The translations under genes and the position numbers were made by a program. This document shows positions 24,952 to 37,809 of a stretch of DNA of 64,000 nt, one piece after another. This DNA comes from Didymodactylos carnosus. Lineage: Eukaryota > Rotifera > Eurotatoria > Philodinida > Philodinidae. Under the pieces are notes generated by a model. The model saw only the letters and a program-made list of their open reading frames with translations, was not told where the DNA came from and ran no database searches. The stretch is from contig CAJNOQ010000007.1 in assembly GCA_905250885.1 (NCBI GenBank), positions 60,450 to 124,449 on the forward strand. Reading direction: 5' to 3'. How positions within the stretch are numbered: position 1 is the stretch's first letter; the number at the start of each line of letters is the position of its first letter.

Positions 24952-27106
24952 CTCTACGTGGTGGCATAGCAAAAGTGCTCATGCTGCTGCTCACGGTTAT
25001 TATTCTTAAAAAGCGTGTGTTCGTTAAGAAAACTAATAAAATCATTGAGTCCATTATGATACCGAATGGGTAAAATTATATTTAAAATTATCGTTCTATA
25101 CCATTCGATAAATCTTGGCAAGGCTCATCTGGAGATACGAGTTTCAATATGTCTCTACACTGTCAATTAGGTCTGTTTATTATAAAAATCAGAAAACTCT
25201 GGATTATTCAGTGCCGACTATCATACAATAAGCTAAATTATTTGCATATCGTATGAAGATATGGTAAGTTTTATAAGTTAAAATTTGTAGTGAAAATGTA
25301 ATCTAAAGCACTTCGGACTTTCTCCCATATATAAAACTTTCTAGACAAAAATTCTCCTGAAACTCGTCGAATTCTTCGGTAGCTGCTCTATGATTCCATC
25401 TGCGTAATATATCAAAAGACAGAAATGATAGATTTATGCTATGTGCCTAGAAAAAGTTTAAAGGGCCAAGGATACATACAAAACTGACTTTAGATTGATG
25501 GGGGAAGAGCACTCAAAAACTGTACTCTTATGCATATATTTGAATAAGACAATCAGTTACGTTGATCATATCATTGCCATCAATCTGATTGCAAACATAA
25601 ACAATGAATATATTCAGTATAACTACTTCAGTAAAAAGACACCTGCAGGTGGTACTTTGAACTTTCTTTTTTCCATATGTTTATTCCGTCAGCTTCTGGT
25701 TACACAATATCGAAAATCGCCAGCCTCTGTCTTTTCGTTCAAACGTTCCTCAAAAACACCCGCGACCATTCTATTTTGTTATGGATAGTAACTTTAAATC
25801 AACAATTAGTAATCAACAAGCCACTATTCTAGATTCACAAACGAACATCGTGAACCGAATTATGAGATTAAACTAGGCATGCACCTAGTAATTGACTAGG
25901 GATTTTATACTTTTTAAAAAATCTGGTGTTTCGTATATTGCTTCGTTAAAAATTTTCTGACTCTGCAAGAATGTACAGCAAACATTTTTCTATAAAATGA
26001 GAGGTCTCTAGTTAAAAACCCTAGCCGTTCCACATTTTCGCTCCGAAACAAAAAGCTTCCTGAAACAGAAGAAAAAAGGTTCTATCGACAATTTTTCAGA
26101 ATATTGAAGGATTCATCATCGATACAACTCACAGATATACTCTGCCAACAACTAAAAAAGTTTTGAAAAAGCTTAAAAACTCAAAAATGTAACGAAATTG
26201 GATCAACAAACCACAAGGGAATTGTACTTTAACTGAAAAACTGTAGAATTCGTCATAGAGTTTTTCGATTTTTAATAAACTCAAAAGTTTTTTTCTGGTT
26301 TATAAAATCCTACAACAATTCTCTTAAATAAAAAGGTCTAGTAAAATACGGATAAGGTTTATTGACATTCGGTATTTTGAAAAAAACATTATAAGGTATT
26401 ATATTTTTACTCCTTAAAACTCAAAAATGTAGAGATACTAACCAAGAATTTTTTTAAATTGGCTAAAAGGACTTTTTCGGTTTAAGAATATAACGAAAAT
26501 CCTTTGAGACCTGAAAACAACGCTTTATATAAGCGTGTAAATACCATTTAGAACTTATTGTTCGTTATGTTGTCCATGATCCAAAGTTAGTTTTAAGAAA
26601 AAGCTTTACTAACATATAAGATGATCTTATAATTAATATATCAAGCGGAATACAGTGAAAATTTTATGGTCACAACGGACTATATTTAAGAACTATTTAT
26701 CGAAAAATTGTTAGCCCCAAATCTTATGACTAGGTTACATGAAAATAACTATATTACAAGAAAATGCATGAAAAACTGCATCGAAATCTATGGCGTGAGA
26801 CTAGATTTATGGATCCACTAGACAAAAGTGTATATTTCACACTTCAGAAGTGTATATTTCACACTTCAAAAGTGTATTAGCATATACGAAATAGCCCATT
26901 TGTGATGATATTCTCTCCAAGACGTACAACCGGACTACCATTCCCATATTTTAATCCCTCACATCCTTCGTTACTCAATAGTTTATATAGTTTCTCTTGT
27001 TTGCGCTTCCTGATATGTTTCAATTAAAGTATACACCTTTGTTATCTCTATAAATGTGAAACGTTTTGTATTAATGTCGGCACATTCTTTGGGAGCAATT
27101 ATTGTC
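24952..27106. other. Intergenic, mostly unrecognised
   Basis: No supported gene. The plus-strand frame 25495-25788 shows no domain. The only clear structure is the short tandem repeat at 26826-26877. Confidence 0.4.
26826..26877. repeat. 22-bp tandem repeat, about 2.4 copies
   Basis: The unit AAGTGTATATTTCACACTTC plus two bases is repeated with a period of 22 bp. Each unit is itself almost self-complementary (AAGTGT ... ACACTT), so the array can fold into small hairpins. Confidence 0.8.
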
Positions 27107-28240
27107 ATGTTAAATCATTGCAAGGTGCTTTATTGTGAGTATTATTAGGATTCTTCAGCTACAACCATGTATGATTATTTTGTGTAAAGTAAATTGATTT
27201 AACTATCCAGAGTATATTTGCTTGTTTTAGTCCTATTTATATCTACCAGTTTTATTCAATGTCAACTTTCTACGACAGAAGAGAGTTTAGATGAATCCAG
27301 CATCACAGTGTATGACGTCAGCGAATCATCCTATGCGTTAATATTAGAAGTAACAGAGATTTCCAGTGATAGAAGTGAGAAGCGAATGTTATACCGTCAT
27401 ATTTCTTCTAGCAAACAAGTATTTCAGTACAGAGCGCTAACAGTACAGAAATGATAGCAATGGTCGAAAACTCAACGGTAACCTCACCATGGACGACGAG
27501 CCCTACTATGACAACAAGTCCAACTTTCCAACCTACAAGTAATTTTGAATTTTTGTGAATCTGAGTTCACAAAGTAGCAAGTTAGTGCAAATATCGATAC
27601 AGTGTCGCTGATGAGTTTAGTTATCCCACACCTGTTAAACAATGCTTTATTTAGTGCAACCAACTACGACGACGACGACTACGACTACGGCCGCGACTAC
27701 GACGACTACGGCCACGACTACGGCGATGACTACGGCGACGACTACGAGAACAGCTACAACGACAACTGGGCTACCACAAAGTAGGATTGATTTTCTTTTG
27801 GTATCGGTGGCGGCGTGAAGAGGTAGAAACAAGGGGCTGTAGTTCCATAATCTAACAAAATTCATTCTATTTTTTCACAAAATTGAAGGCTTTTCTCGCC
27901 TTTTTGACTAAAGCTGAAGCTAATGCCAAAATTTCTGAAAGCGGGCGGGCATATCTCCTTTCCTTGCTTTGCATTCACATTTACAAAGCAAAATGTTGGC
28001 TTTTTGATACAATTCAAGACATTCCCCTCGATAAAGTGAAATGTAATTGTTTGTTTCTTTGTAGAAAAACGTAATTTAACTTGGATTATTGTTGGTAGTG
28101 TGGCCGGCGGTTTAACACTATTGGCTTTGATTTTTGGTGCACTCGGTTGCTATTCATGCATGCATACAGTAAAAAATCGAGTGCAATCATCTCCAAGGGA
28201 TAATACGATTGAAATGGTAGTTGTGAGGAATAATAATTAA
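27107..28240 (+). CDS. Short mucin-like single-pass membrane protein
   Basis: A five-exon model with consistent phases: 27107-27134, 27231-27374, 27428-27538, 27655-27780, 28065-28240, giving 194 residues. It begins MLNHCKVLYFLFISTSFIQC, a good signal peptide. A Ser/Thr/Glu-rich ectodomain follows, then Thr/Pro-rich segments (exon 3 TSPTMTTSPT; exon 4 nearly all Thr and Ala). The last exon encodes NLTW, a transmembrane helix (IIVGSVAGGLTLLALIFGAL), Cys residues and a short polar tail ending VVVRNNN. The layout is a type I membrane protein with a heavily O-glycosylatable stalk, facing outside the cell. Function unknown. The first exon is the least certain, chosen because its GTGAGT donor gives the right phase and a signal peptide. 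The long intron 27781-28064 holds nothing recognisable. Confidence 0.65.
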
Positions 28241-28747
28241 ACGAGGCATATTAACATATTGGTAAACTATCAGCCATAATAAACATAATGTCCTTATGTT
28301 CTTTTTACTACATAAGCAGATATTTCTATAAAAACGAATTTACAAAACTCGCTGCTTGTTCGGATTTAAAAACAATTATGTGGTGTTTTAATTTGTATTC
28401 CTAATCATTGGTTCTATTAAATAATTATAAGTTTTCTGGAACAACACAATATTGTTGATTTTCATACTGATAACATTAGTTTAAAACTGCAGTACGAAGT
28501 CTGTAGAGCGTTTTTGGAAAACAGTAGTGTTTTGCTAACTTTAAGGGTTCGCCCAAAGTCCTTTTTCTAAATCGAGACCTTACCACTTATGATTTCAACA
28601 ATTACAAACTGATGGTGATGAGAATTCACCATGTTTTTCAAACACCAAACCGAAAGTCTTCGTTGAAATTTTTTATCTAAGAAACGTTGCCAGATATGCC
28701 ATCTGATGTATTTTTTCGCATAGATCGAGAATCTGGGAAAGTAGCCG
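28241..28747. other. Intergenic spacer downstream of the mucin-like gene
   Basis: AT-rich 3' flank; CATAATAAACATAATG follows the stop codon by about 35 bp and includes an AATAAA signal. Nothing else is recognised before the foldback. Confidence 0.4.
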
Positions 28748-29207
28748 TTGGTCGAACGACAATTAGTTGAATAGACGATTTGTCGAATGTCGAAAACATT
28801 TCGTCAAAAAGCGTGTTTGTCGAAAAAATATTTGGCCGAATACTCTTTGTCGAAAACTATTTCGTCGAAGGATAATTTGGCAAATTATCTTTCAGCGAGT
28901 TTATTTTCTACAAATTGTCTTTTCGCCTAATCGTCTGTGTCAGAATAAGAGTGGAGTACAGTTGCGTTGCAAAGCATAGTTGCGTTGTAACTGCACTTTC
29001 GACGCAAGACACAGACGATTAGGCGAACGCAAATTCGTCGAAAAGACAATTTGTAGAAAATAAATTCGTTGAAAGATAATTTGCCGAATCGACAAATTAT
29101 CCTTCGGCGAAATAGTTTTCGACAAAGAGTATTCGGTCAAATATTTTTCGACAAACATGCTTATCGATGAAATTCTTTTCGACATTCGATAAATCGTGTT
29201 CGACCAA
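28748..29207. repeat. Long foldback built of TCGAA motifs
   Basis: The termini TTGGTCGAAC and GTTCGACCAA begin two long inverted arms of about 200 bp each, meeting near 28945-29010. Shared blocks include GAATACTCTTTGTCGAAAAC and ACAAATTGTCTTTTCG. Within each arm, TTTGTCGAAAA-like and TTCGTCGAA-like units recur about every 20-30 bp. No protein is encoded and no target duplication was seen. Probably a non-autonomous foldback transposon. Confidence 0.8.
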
Positions 29208-31311
29208 TTGCTCCCAATTCAAGAATCTAACTTTTGCTTGGAAGATAAACGCTTGAACCGTCAAGAAATCTGTCAGATACATGTCTACACCTACGGCGAG
29301 GTGAAAGTAAAAGCCCCCCGGGTCAGAAATGGCGATTTTCGTCAAAAATACCGAGGAAAAGCACATGGTTGGATAGCCCAAAGTGTCTACTATCAGGATC
29401 CAATGCTATTTGGTCCTCATCGAAGAAGTATGGAGTTTTTTAAAGAATTTTTCTGAAAACCTTGAAAATCTGACTTGTCGAAAAACTTTTACTTTTCGAT
29501 AATAAAAAGAATCCAAAAATATTTTCAATAACACCAGGAAATAGAGCAAACATTTCTGATCTAAACGAGATATCTTGCGGCTCTAAATGATATTTTGATC
29601 AAGAGTTATAAGAGTTTTACCGGAAGTCGTAAAACATGCATCAGATACTGGCGCCACCACATCTCGAAAGCGACTTTCACCGTAACACCGTTTCGTAGCT
29701 GCAAGATTTCTCGTAACCAAGCATCAAAGAGACAAAATTTTTTTTTGATTTGTAGATTGCACCTATAGCTAGGTGTTGACAGGGTCCGATTTTTAAATTA
29801 TGCTTCCATTTTTTATAGAAATGAGGATTTCTAAGAAACTTTTCAAGGATTTTTGGGACTTTAAACTTCTATTAAGCACTAGTAATCAGTAAATGAGAAA
29901 TTGAAAAATCGGACTCTGTTAACTCTTAGCCATAGGTGTTTACTGCAAAACAAAAACAGTCTGAGCTCTCTGTCATTTACCTGGAATGAAAATTCTTGCA
30001 CGTGGTAGATGCCTATTTTGGCCCTTGTTGTGGCGTCCACCCACGAACAGTTGCAAGTGGCGCCAAAAAAAATTCGTTACCACGCTATGATATGATCAAC
30101 ATTCCCTGAAAGTATGGTTCACATCAGATCTACCTAGGCTGAGAAAGGTTTCTGGGGGGCCTTAGGTGATAAGTACCTTAATGGTTAGACGAATTTTTTT
30201 GTTCAGTAAAAATGGCTGGTAATGTCTATTTTACTATGACTATACAGCCTGCCCAAACATGACTGACTTACGATTCTTTTGCTTAAAATGCAATTATTTA
30301 AAAAATAAAAAAAGTTGAAAATATAATTCTAGTGCTATTTTGTAGAGATCGGCGGGCTCTATATATACACAGAAAATATTTTGATTTCACCAAGTGGTTA
30401 TCGAGATATTCTAAATAAACGGAGCGTGACTAACTTACAGAAAATAGAACTGTTTTTCGCCAATGTCGAAATTTATCGAAATTTCAGCAAAATGAGACGT
30501 TGTAAAAAATTTATTTTATGCTTAGTTTGTAGCCTAGATTTCTAGCTATCTAAGGGAAAATAGAAAGTTCAAAGATGCACTGATTGCTGAGCTGCAGCGA
30601 CAACAAAACGTGACTGACTTACGCCTTTCTTAGATGACTTTTGGGCAGTGAATTTCCAGGCACTTAATGTCCTCCGAAAAAATTGATTTTTATATTTGTC
30701 ATCAATTTCGTGATATTCTATCGATTTATGTGAAAACTGTAATTGAAAAATTTTTTTCAGGCTTATAAACTTGACTGGAACCTTGAAACATCGAAAAGGC
30801 ATAAGTTTTGTTCCTAAAGTCGAGTTGTCGAAAAAAGTGAGCCATTTTGCAGAGAATTTAATTTTCTGTCGAATGGTGTGAATTTTAATTTTTTTTAAGT
30901 TTCTAGGTCAGAAATTTTAAATTAAAATTTTTCCCCGAAATTTATATTTTTATTTATTAAGGAGGTCGGATTCGTAATCAGCACGAAAAACTGCATCTAG
31001 TGATGTTCTTATATCGGTTCTCACATAATAAAAAAAATTTAACACTTGACTAACGAAGTGTCCTGTTACGTGTACAAGCCCGTATAGATGTTTATAGTTT
31101 CTAAATAGCTAATTCAGTATTTGACCTACATCTGCTCACAAGAAACGGCAAAAATATGGATAGGGTTAGTTCTTATTAAGTTATTCTGTATAGTCGCATA
31201 GCAGATGCATAAAGTTCTTACAACTTTTTGTTGTAGTTTTCCCGATTCAATAAATTTTATACTCTTACCATTTAGATATACACAAAAATTTGTTTCAGAA
31301 AATAAAGCATC
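29208..31311. other. Intergenic, decayed repeats
   Basis: No supported gene. Two sentence-like motifs recur within this stretch: CGTGACTGACTTACG-type near 30610 with GACTAACTTACAG near 30428 and CATGACTGACTTACG near 30258, and GATTTTTAAATTATG-type around a pair of inverted blocks at 29785-29940 (AGGTGTTGACAGGGTCCGA versus TCGGACTCTGTTAACTC). They suggest old repeats of unknown class. Confidence 0.35.
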
Positions 31312-32630
31312 TCAAACAGAATTTCTTTTTTGTAATCGAACATGATCTAGAGCCAAATAAGATCTCGTTAATGTATTAACCGATGATCCTTCTTTTATAC
31401 GATTAAGCGTTTCATTTGAATGCTGTTTTTTTCTGGGTGATGAACGTTGATATATCTCTTCTGTAACTTTGCCACGCTTTCTCAGAATAAAACAACAAAA
31501 TTGACGTTGGGCACACGGTTGATTCCATGTACACGAACACAACGATATACTTTCTGATATTTGTGTCATACTCTCGGGTGGTGTTTCTCCAAGTGCTATT
31601 AAACGTCCATTTGCGCTAATAACATCGCCGACAACATGTACGGCATGTTTACTTCTTTCTTGTGCCAAACTTTGTTCATTTTTAATTCTATTTGTATCTG
31701 TTTCAACCATTTTTAACACAAGTAAGTTTGATGACGAAGCGAGAATTGTTAGACCGCTGAGAATAAAACCAATAGTAAAAATTTTGTACGGCCATGGATA
31801 TTCGTTATAACTCTTGTCTTGTAGTGGAACAAAATCACCAAATCCAATTGTGGTTCTAAATAAAACAACAGGTATGTCAATAAAATATCATACTTTTAGA
31901 AGTTGAACACTTACAGTGTTAGTAGACAGTAATAGGATGAATTGAAACAACCCCATGGTTCATACAAACAAAAGATGTATGATCCAGTTAACAGTGTCAA
32001 TACACTCAATAATGCTTCACATGTTAATAGTTCCATATCAGTGACATGTTCACGTTTTTTAAACCGACGTTTTAGACGTTTAAGACAATAAGTTATTAAT
32101 GAATTTAAACGTTCACCAACAGATTGAAACATAATTAATGACATGGGAATACCAATCAAAGCATAAGCTATGAAGAAAATAAATTCTTTATAATAATAGT
32201 TAGTTGTTGAATAATTGTTACTCTTACCTATCGTCACAGCTTTTCCCGATCGTGTTGCTGGTGTAGCATGTCCATAACCAACCAATGTCAAAACAACCGT
32301 TGAATAATAGAAAGATCCAAAAAATTGCCATTGTTTTCTCTTATATTGGTAATTTTTTAATATAATCGTTGTTAAACGATCAAAATCACTTTTAGACATG
32401 TTGTGTTGTCGTTGAAACGGACTTACATTTTTTTCATACTTATCACGTAGAACATCTTCATGTTTTGATTCTAATTTATCAAATATTGTTGCACCAATAA
32501 TTAAATAGATAAATGTACCAATAATATAAGCCAACGTTTTACAATTTTGAATTTTAAACGATGGAGTTGATTCAGATGGACTAAAGTAGAAAGAGGAAAG
32601 ACGTGTTGGTGATGCAACAACACTTTTCAT
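31312..32630 (-). CDS. KCNK: Two-pore-domain potassium channel, TASK-like
   Basis: Background potassium channel that sets membrane potential. Three exons: 32630-32228, 32167-31915, 31855-31312; phases agree and give 399 residues. TM1 is at about residues 32-52. The first pore has TLVGYGHATP, with the GYG filter followed by His, the position of the extracellular pH sensor in TASK channels. The segment GIPMSLIMFQSVGERLN after TM2 is close to the TASK signature. The second pore has TTIGFGDFVPLQ. The C-terminal tail (about 135 residues) is cytosolic with Cys-rich (CSCTWNQPCAQRQFCC) and basic stretches, rich in Ser/Thr. Intron 1 is exactly 60 nt and lacks an in-frame stop, so it would be read as part of one frame without splicing. 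Closest recognised group is KCNK3/KCNK9; the exact orthologue is not settled. Confidence 0.93.
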
Positions 32631-34702
32631 CTCGATATAAACTTACAGACTGATACCGGGTCTCATAATTGATCAGTACAGATTACATGATTTTAGTTTT
32701 ATACTAAAGTAATAACAGCAAAACTTAAACAAGTTCAAAATTGACTAGTTTTTCCTATAAAATGGTGCATAATATTTCTGATGTATCGTTTTCAGGTGTA
32801 TATCTCATCAAATGTTTTTTATGCCTTTTCATCGCGTAGAACGATTGATATCAAGTGTTTTTTCATAAAGAAGAAATGTGATTCTTTCAAATAATCATAA
32901 ATCACTTATTATCGTCTCTTCTTTCCCTATGCTGCTCTCAGAATGTCAATCAACATATATTTATGGATGTATTATGAAAACAAATAAGAGAAAATGTGAC
33001 AATAACATTTTATGTAACCTCAATGTTCGTCATTTAATCGTCATTTAGCTTAGATTGCATGTCTGGTTTAGTATGTCCCGAGTGGGAGGGATGGAACAGG
33101 GAGAAATATAAAATATTGGTTCAAACATGTCTTGTCTATTAGATCACAAAACCATCTCATAATAACTGTGTGTTTTATTTTTCTTTTATTTTTCTCTTTT
33201 TTTTTTTTCTACTACTGATCAATTTTCATTAGAGGAAGAAGAACACATTCTAATAAGTATTTTATGTTTATAACAGTTTGTCTTGAACATGAATTTTCTT
33301 TTCTTGCTCTAGATATTTCTGTTTTGTCTTCTTGGTAGATTTATGTTTTCTATGAGAGACTAATTTATTCTTTGAATTGACACAAAGTGTGCATACATTT
33401 TTTTTTTGAACTAGAACATCATGATAAATGTGTAAAATGCTAATAGATATACGACAACACAAACATCCGTTTTACTAATTAGTTAAAGACGATCAGAGCA
33501 GAAAAATGTTTTTTTTAAGTTTTAAAGTATCTGTACAATGTAACATTAGAAAATTCACACTTTTATATTGAGTTTTCAGAAAAGAAAGGGTTTGAAGGCT
33601 TTTCACTCCTTTTCATACTCATACACATGTATCATGATTCACTACTGTCTCTTTATATAGTAACGTGTTTATTACAAATATAAAACTAGGGATGTCACTT
33701 TACCAAGTGATAAGTAATAAAACGTATTAGTTGTTACCTGGAAACAAGTAATAAGTCTTATTACTTTATTACTTATTACTTTTTCCAAGTAATAATCTTT
33801 TATAACTTTACTTATTACTAATAAGAAGAAAAGTAATAAGTAAAATGATGAAAAAAGTATTACATAAAGAAGTGATAAGTAATAAAACAACAAGATTTAT
33901 TAACTTTTTACCGGTAAGAAGTAACACACATTCATTACTTTTACCGGATAATGTGATAATTAGTAAAAGTAAAGTAGTACCTCTATATAAAACTTTTTAT
34001 ACCCAAAACAAGATTCATAGTAATCTCAATTAGAAGCCTATTTTTCCTTTAATGTTCTTTTTTCTTTTTTTTCTTTCATATATTCTAATTTTAGAACCAT
34101 AAATTTAGACACTTGATCTTCCTTTCTTCCTATCAAATATATTTCATGAGATCTAATAGCGAAATAACAACGACCAGTATTCCACGCGACATTTTTGTCC
34201 CTTTTGTGTGCAATCATAAAAATCTGCATCAGACTGCTACACCTGCCATCTGAAGAAGTTTCTGTCTACAATATTAATATTCAATTAGAGATTTTTAAAA
34301 ATTAGTCTAAGATACGACGTGGAATCTAAAGAATGTTCACAATGCAATTTTTCAGTCGATTACCTTATCGGAATTCGTACGATGTCGTATGCTTTATGTG
34401 AAATAAAGTGAATCCCGCTTTTAATGAAAGCTCCTTTAACTCTGCAGATTTTCTTCAAATTTACACTGTTAAATTTTTACTAAACTGTCTCTGTTGAAAG
34501 TATGTCTGTCAGAATAGTGTTCTACTTAATTGATTGACATACCTTCCGGCAGTACTTCTCTATATAATATTGATTGATTGTGACTATCTGTATTCTTTAA
34601 TTGTACACCACATCAATCCAAGAATCGTATGGACTAGCTGTTATAAATAATTCCAAACTACATTTATTATTATCAGTTCTCTGAAAACAATTTCTCATCC
34701 TC

Positions 34703-34729
34703 TGTGTGTGTGTGTGTGTGTGTGTGTGT
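34703..34729. repeat. TG dinucleotide microsatellite
   Basis: About 13 uninterrupted TG units, followed by TATGAG. Confidence 0.9.
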
Positions 34730-35844
34730 ATGAGTGCGTCTATATCTGTTTTTTGCAGTAGATATATGGATGACATAAAAATCATCTTAGATCTCTATCA
34801 CATATAGTTCATATGGATGAACGGGCAATAATAATACCATAACAGTGCAGTAGATAGCTTTAAAAAAACGTTTTTCTTTTTTTTTGTATAATAATTTCTA
34901 TTATTGAAAAAAAATAACCGAAGAACAAGAAAATCTTTATAATTCAATAGACTCCGAATTAATTCTCTCTTCAATCGAAGGAATATGCGAATCTTTTAGA
35001 CTAGCTTTCTAACAAACAAACGAGAAAAAGAGTAATAGAATAGAAAGTACTATACAACTGTTGTACTTTTTTGTTTGCTGTCTAGCACCTGAAATGATTA
35101 TATATTAATTGATTCCATTATCTGATTAGATCTCGTCTGTTGATCCTAAGTCTTCTGCTATTCAAGTTACAATACTTATTTAATAAGAATAGCAACCTCG
35201 CTAAAGACTGAAGCATTTCACACAACTGCTATTATTGAGAATTTTTTTAACTAACAAGTGAATATTCTCAAGTGATCAATCGGTTTTTTCTTGAAACCAA
35301 CTCGATTAAATGGTTTTTTTATGCTGATCACGAACATGCTGTCTACTACGACTGATGCAACTTTTTCAGTTGGGTCTCTGAAAACTGATCTTTGGAGACT
35401 CACTCTAAATTCCGTGACGAGTGAATTCTGATCCAATCAAATTGTAGAACTCGTCGAGTTACTCGTAGAAACTTTTAAGAACTACCGAAAAAATTTTCGA
35501 TTAACTTCGGAAAAACCACTCCTCCGCCCACATTGTCGATTCAGGTGAAAAACAGTCAATCTTCAAAAATTTGTTCCTGGCTTTAGCTTTTCCAGTCCGT
35601 TTTTAACGCAAAATTTTTTAATGACTTTTCAATGAATTCTAGCAAATTGACGATGAATGTTAATCAATTGAGAACTATACTATTGTGTGACTGTACCCTT
35701 TCTCTGTTTAATCATACAAGTTTGATTTCTATATCTGACGACCTTCGTTCAGCTAATTAGACCATAATGAATTATGTTATTTTAGCGACGAATATTGTGA
35801 ATGTGTAACGGATGTTCGCAGTATTTCTGAGATTCGAGTAAGCC

Positions 35845-36078
35845 ATTTGTGCCCTCTGATACTCTTTTAAATCGTAATTTTATTCCCACAAATTATGTTC
35901 GTTAACGTTAAAACGTTTCAATACTTTGCATCTTCATCAGTAGACATGATAACTTTATCGTGTCAATTTATCAATTTATCGTGTCTACTGATAAAGATGC
36001 AAAGCACTGAAACGTTTTAGACGCACATAATTTGTGGAAATAAAATTGCGATTTAAAAGTATCAAAGGCCACAAAATG
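35845..36078. repeat. Foldback element
   Basis: The arms at about 35845-35967 and 35975-36078 are inverted copies with small indels. Shared blocks include CACAAATTATG, AAAACGTTTCA and CTTTGCATCTT, and the central part repeats TTTATCGTGTC in both directions. No coding capacity or target duplication seen. Confidence 0.65.
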
Positions 36079-36990
36079 CAACAGAATCGGACTAATAGCT
36101 TATATCAATTTAGGAGTAAAAATAATTAATCCGAAGTGAACATTTATATAGATACTTAATCATTAAACGAACGGATCAACCCTGAAAAATCGGTTATATA
36201 GCTCTGAATACCTTTTAATCAGCACAAAGTAGACTCAATCATGTTTCCTAAGCGCTCTTCAATTTCAAGGTTTACAAGTTAACTCTCTCCTGCAGTATTT
36301 GATACAAGTTACATTGGTCGGTTTACATGTGATAAAAATTTTATCTTATCAATTAGATACAGCTTAACAATCTAGAGAACGGCCACATATAGAAAAGTAA
36401 ACGTCAAACGATGTGTCAAAGTATCTTCATTTTTTTAATTTTGTTCTCAAAACGGAGCAATGAGAGTTGTAGATCGGACTTTTCTCAAAAATGAACTGTA
36501 GCAGATTTTCAATAATATAGTTCCTGTATAGGAGATGAAAAGTGAATAGGCGCGAAGTAAAAATGAGGATCAGGTAAGCATTTTAGCAATATTATTATTA
36601 GGATTATTAATAACCGTTGATACAAAATACAAATTTCTATCTAGAGAAAAAATTCCTTATAAAAAAGTACATAATCCTTACGCGCTATACGTCGTTTCTT
36701 TTTAGTAAAATATTCTATTCTACTTTGAATAGTGATTTTTAAGGCAGATCAAACTTCATTTAGCATTATTACTATCTAATTTAGTGCATTATACAACTAC
36801 ATGTAGTTTCATATTCTAGTCTCATAAGGGCTGCCCGGACAAGATTTATCTTTTACCAGCAAAAAAAATTGTCAGTGTTGTCTGAAGATGACTGCCACTA
36901 TTACAAGATCTTGGCATCAAAAATGTTAACCTATTGATAGGCTACATGCTTATATCAAGTAAACCTAAACGGATCATCTTTGATGTCTAA

Positions 36991-37345
36991 ATGACCACCT
37001 TCTTTACTCTTTCTGTTCAGCAAAGTATACATCCTTGCAAATGGAAGTTTGTTGATGTCCAATACAAAAAAAGCCTCAAATCTCTCATTGACAAATATCG
37101 GCATGTTTCTCTTCTCTGTACCTTAATTCTTGAAAGATTTATCTATGATCAGCTCTTCTCGTATTTAAACAAGCATAAATTGTTTTCTCCCGTACAGTGC
37201 AGTTTTCCTCCTAATTCAAGTACTGCGGATGCCCTGCTTTATTTAACACAAAATATTTACGACAATTTGGAAAAATGTACTGACTCGATTTTAGTGTTAT
37301 TTGATTTTGATAAAGCTTTCTATAGGGCCTCCTTTCAAATACTTC
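36991..37345 (+). pseudogene. Non-LTR retrotransposon reverse transcriptase fragment
   Basis: About 85 codons (37081-37335) resemble the fingers/palm start of LINE reverse transcriptases: DKYRHVSLLCTL (usually YRPISLL), ILERFIYDQLFSYLNKH, then NSSTADALLYL, and a motif-A remnant FDFDKAF. It is truncated at both sides. On the 3' side it is interrupted by the hAT MITE that starts at 37346, and what follows the MITE is not recognisably reverse transcriptase. No catalytic FADD/YADD box is present. An old dead copy. Confidence 0.8.
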
Positions 37346-37801
37346 CAGAGATGGGCGAATCAAGCTGCTTTCCGAGTCCGTGTCATTTCGTAGCGGCTTC
37401 GAGTCTAGTCGACTCACCAGTGTTTTCGAGTCAAGTAGAACCAAGCCAAGATATTTTGCCATTTTTTTCTAGTTTCTTATTCCGTCTTGTTCTTCGTCAG
37501 CAGTATTACATATATATATACTCTAATTAATTATATTCTTCTCATTTAGTCTGACGACGGCGTCTTTGACGTTGAAACGTAACAATAAAAATAAAACAAG
37601 AAATCCGCAAGATTCAGAAATACGCAAATTTATACAAGAGGAAATGTATGCAAAGCAGTTAGTGAATAGAATTTTGTTCGAATGAATAACTCGAGTTAAA
37701 CAGTCGGGTCAACGTCTTCCAATTTTCGATTACTATTCAAGTTAGAGTCATTAAAAAATGCAACTCGGGTCCGAGTCATGACTCGGACTCGTCCATTACT
37801 G
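37346..37801. mobile_element. hAT-type MITE inserted in the LINE fragment
   Basis: A 456-bp element with perfect 8-bp flanking duplications AATACTTC (37338-37345 and 37802-37809). The termini are CAGAGATGGGCGAATC and, from the other end, CAGTAATGGACGAGTCC. The interior contains GAGTC/GACTC-rich inverted segments. No transposase. The CAG terminus and 8-bp duplication identify the hAT superfamily. Confidence 0.88.
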
Positions 37802-37809
37802 AATACTTC

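Larger units (their letters stand above)
32631..36990. other. Long intergenic region with simple repeats
   Basis: No supported gene. It includes a low-complexity block (33695-33905) built from AAGTAATAAG-like units on both strands, a TG dinucleotide run at 34703-34729, and a foldback at 35845-36078. Short Lys-rich frames at 33268-33462 and 34038-34229 look like chance. Confidence 0.4.

Noticed and set aside
27602-27865. Asp/Tyr-repeat protein on the plus strand and Val-repeat protein on the minus strand
   Set aside because: Both are alternative readings of the Thr/Ala-rich exon 4 of the mucin-like gene, whose frame is fixed by matching splice phases.
32168-32227. A 20-residue Asn/Tyr-rich insert after the first pore of the potassium channel
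   Set aside because: It is a 60-nt intron with GTAAGA donor and CATAG acceptor that lacks a stop; removing it restores the conserved GKAVTIAYALIGIP stretch.
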